From: JAPLJU01 sp964547985
GTDB taxonomy: Bacteria > Desulfobacterota > Syntrophia > Syntrophales > UBA2192
Direction of reading: 5' to 3'
Assembly: GCA_964547985.1 (NCBI GenBank)
Contig: CAZJPV010000020.1
Coordinates: 1-42,699, forward strand
Length of the DNA: 42,699 nucleotides
The notes beneath the pieces were generated by a model. The model did no database searches. It was given only the letters and a program-made list of their open reading frames with translations, and had not been told where the DNA came from. Shown in pieces: positions 41,507-42,699 of the stretch (the stretch's first letter is position 1; each line of letters begins with the position of its first letter). The position numbers and the translations under genes are program-made.

Positions 41507-42394
41507 GTGACCTTTCAAGAACTGATCTTTGCCCTTGACACATTCTGGGCCAAACAGGGCTGCATCATTCAGCAGCCCTACGATCTCGAGGTGGGCGCGG
41601 GAACCTTCAATCCGGCGACCTTCCTGCGGTCATTAGGCCCTGAGCCCTGGAACGTGGCCTACGTGGAGCCGTCGAGGAGGCCCACGGACGGGCGTTACGG
41701 CGAGAACCCCAACAGGCTTCAGCACTACTACCAGTACCAGGTCATCATGAAGCCCTCCCCCATGAACATCCAGGAACTCTACCTCGATTCTCTCAAGAGC
41801 TTCGGCATCGATCCTCTGGATCATGACATCCGCTTTGTGAAGGACGACTGGGAGTCCCCCACCGTCGGCGCCTGGGGCCTCGGGTGGGAAGTGTGGCTCG
41901 ACGGCATGGAGATCACCCAGTTTACTTACTTCCAGCAGGTCGGCGGCGTGGACCTCGACCCCATCTCCTCCGAGATCACCTACGGCATCGAACGGATCGC
42001 CATGTACCTCCAGGGCATTGACAATGTCTATGACCTGGAGTGGGGCCACGGCATCAAGTACGGAGACGTCCACCACCAGGGCGAGGTGGAGTGGTCTCAC
42101 TACAACTTCCAGCAGGCAGACATCGACATGCTCCGCAAACTCTTCGACATGTACGAGGCTGAAGGCCTCCGGATGGCCGAAAGGGAGCTGGTGCTCCCCC
42201 TCTATGATCACTGCCTCAAGTGTTCCCACACCTTCAACCTCCTCGACGCCCGCGGGGCCATCAGTGTGGCGGAACGCACGAATTATATCGGGCGGGTGAG
42301 GAACCTCGCCAGGCTCACGGCAGAAGGCTACCTGAAACAACGGGAAAAAATGGGCTTCCCGCTGATGGGAAAATGGCCCAAGAGAAAGTTGTGA
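41507..42394 (+). CDS. glyQ: Glycyl-tRNA synthetase alpha subunit (295 aa)
   Basis: Charges tRNA-Gly together with the beta subunit (GlyS) in the alpha2-beta2 enzyme. Class II motifs are clear: TFWAKQGCIIQQPYDLEVGA at the start, then LRSLGPEPWNVAYVEPSRRP, YQYQVIMKPSP and YGIERIAMYLQG. The length is typical of GlyQ. The start is GTG at 41507 with GGAGGAAG upstream. Its TGA is part of the first GTTGTGA heptamer of the array downstream. glyS is not seen in the remaining 300 bp, where a transposase fragment lies on the opposite strand. Confidence 0.96.
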   Translation: MTFQELIFALDTFWAKQGCIIQQPYDLEVGAGTFNPATFLRSLGPEPWNVAYVEPSRRPTDGRYGENPNRLQHYYQYQVIMKPSPMNIQELYLDSLKSFGIDPLDHDIRFVKDDWESPTVGAWGLGWEVWLDGMEITQFTYFQQVGGVDLDPISSEITYGIERIAMYLQGIDNVYDLEWGHGIKYGDVHHQGEVEWSHYNFQQADIDMLRKLFDMYEAEGLRMAERELVLPLYDHCLKCSHTFNLLDARGAISVAERTNYIGRVRNLARLTAEGYLKQREKMGFPLMGKWPKRKL

Positions 42395-42441
42395 GTTGTG
42401 GGTTGTGAGCAAACAAAAAAGTTGTGGGTTGTGGGTTGTGA
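42388..42441 (+). repeat. Two heptamer arrays GTTGTGR x3 across the glyQ stop
   Basis: GTTGTGA, GTTGTGG, GTTGTGA (42388-42408), then GCAAACAAAAAA, then GTTGTGG, GTTGTGG, GTTGTGA (42421-42441) and GCAA. The first unit contains the glyQ stop codon. The array is the reverse complement of the TCACAAC array before recO, including the GCAA border. Confidence 0.85.
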
Positions 42442-42470
42442 GCAACTGTGTTTCAAGTCAAGATAATTAA

Positions 42471-42699
42471 CTAAGCATATTTCCAGCACGTGTTGTTTTT
42501 GATCATCGTATTGAGGATGATCAGGATCTTTCTCATGCAGGCCGTGATGGCCACTTTGAAGCATTTACCGGCCTCCCGCAGACGCTGGTAGAAGGCCCGG
42601 ATGACGGGGTTGAAGCGGGTGGCAGTGACAGCGCTCATGTACAGCACCGTTCGGATGTGAGCCCGGCCGCCCCAGATCATTCGTCGTCCCCGGAACTGC
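42471..42699 (-). mobile_element. IS110-family transposase, C-terminal part (continues past the window)
   Basis: The minus-strand frame is open from the right edge and stops with TAA at 42471. It ends with the transposase-20 domain typical of IS110: QFRGRRMIWGGRAHIRTVLY, then TRFNPVIRAFYQRL, KVAITACMRKILIILNTMI. The catalytic Ser lies in this region. The N-terminal RuvC-like part is outside the window, so completeness cannot be judged. Such elements use a bridge RNA from a non-coding end; only about 30 bp lie between this stop and the heptamer array, too little to hold one on this side. Confidence 0.85.

Noticed and set aside
42388..42441. CRISPR-like array near the right end
   Set aside because: Units are 7 bp and contiguous, with no spacers and no cas genes.
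42395..42470. Bridge RNA of the IS110 element on the visible side
   Set aside because: The sequence between the transposase stop and glyQ is mostly heptamer repeats, too short and without stable loops.

Overview
The window looks like a chromosomal segment of a Gram-negative, probably anaerobic deltaproteobacterium (Desulfobacterota, Syntrophales-like). This rests on gene content only. There is a complete Tol-Pal locus and many outer-membrane lipoproteins, so there are two membranes. Other clues are a fused ADP-forming acyl-CoA synthetase, a GAAC-N4-GTTC type LexA box, families I recall mainly from deltaproteobacteria (DUF6178-like, DUF6125-like), and a pyrR-pyrB-pyrC cluster. Most of the window is GC-rich; the first ~2.4 kb is visibly AT-rich and holds only unrecognised genes.

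Layout. 1-2.4 kb: AT-rich block of minus-strand hypothetical genes, closed by a perfect 24-bp inverted repeat (2376-2470). 2.4-8.1 kb: a small membrane protein, lexA with its own operator, a dihaem cytochrome c, a 675-residue NDP-forming acyl-CoA synthetase, and an operon of three small lipoproteins, two of them paralogues. 8.3-12 kb: an SGNH-fold protein lacking the catalytic residues, a DUF6125-like protein, a GMC-type flavoprotein with a four-cysteine cluster, and a metallo-beta-lactamase-fold hydrolase. 12-15.3 kb: a thioesterase / MFS / DUF401 permease operon. 15.6-19.4 kb: a DUF6178-like protein, then sigma factor / DUF3619-like / DUF3106, then HU.

20-24 kb: a secreted cysteine-protease module. 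A chagasin-like (I42) inhibitor lies three bases upstream of a papain-family (C1A) protease that also carries six NHL repeats, a BACON domain and a CARDB domain; an outer-membrane beta-barrel gene converges on it. 24.3-32.2 kb: a diguanylate cyclase with an I-site, a MinD/FlhG-like ATPase, CtpA, a divergent polysaccharide deacetylase, a large TPR protein, a LolA/LolB-like lipoprotein and a methyltransferase. 32.4-37.3 kb: the Tol-Pal operon on the minus strand (tolQ-tolR-tolA-tolB-pal-cpoB).

37.4-42.4 kb: pyrR-pyrB-pyrC, recO and glyQ on the plus strand. Upstream of pyrR is a compact attenuator-like leader: a 16-codon open frame whose stop codon lies inside an intrinsic terminator. Three arrays of a 7-bp repeat (TCACCAC/TCACAAC) lie before pyrB, before recO and across the glyQ stop. 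The window ends in the 3' part of an IS110-family transposase on the minus strand, where glyS would usually be expected.

The observations most worth following are the inhibitor-protease pair, the pyr leader, the heptamer arrays and the inactive-looking SGNH protein.
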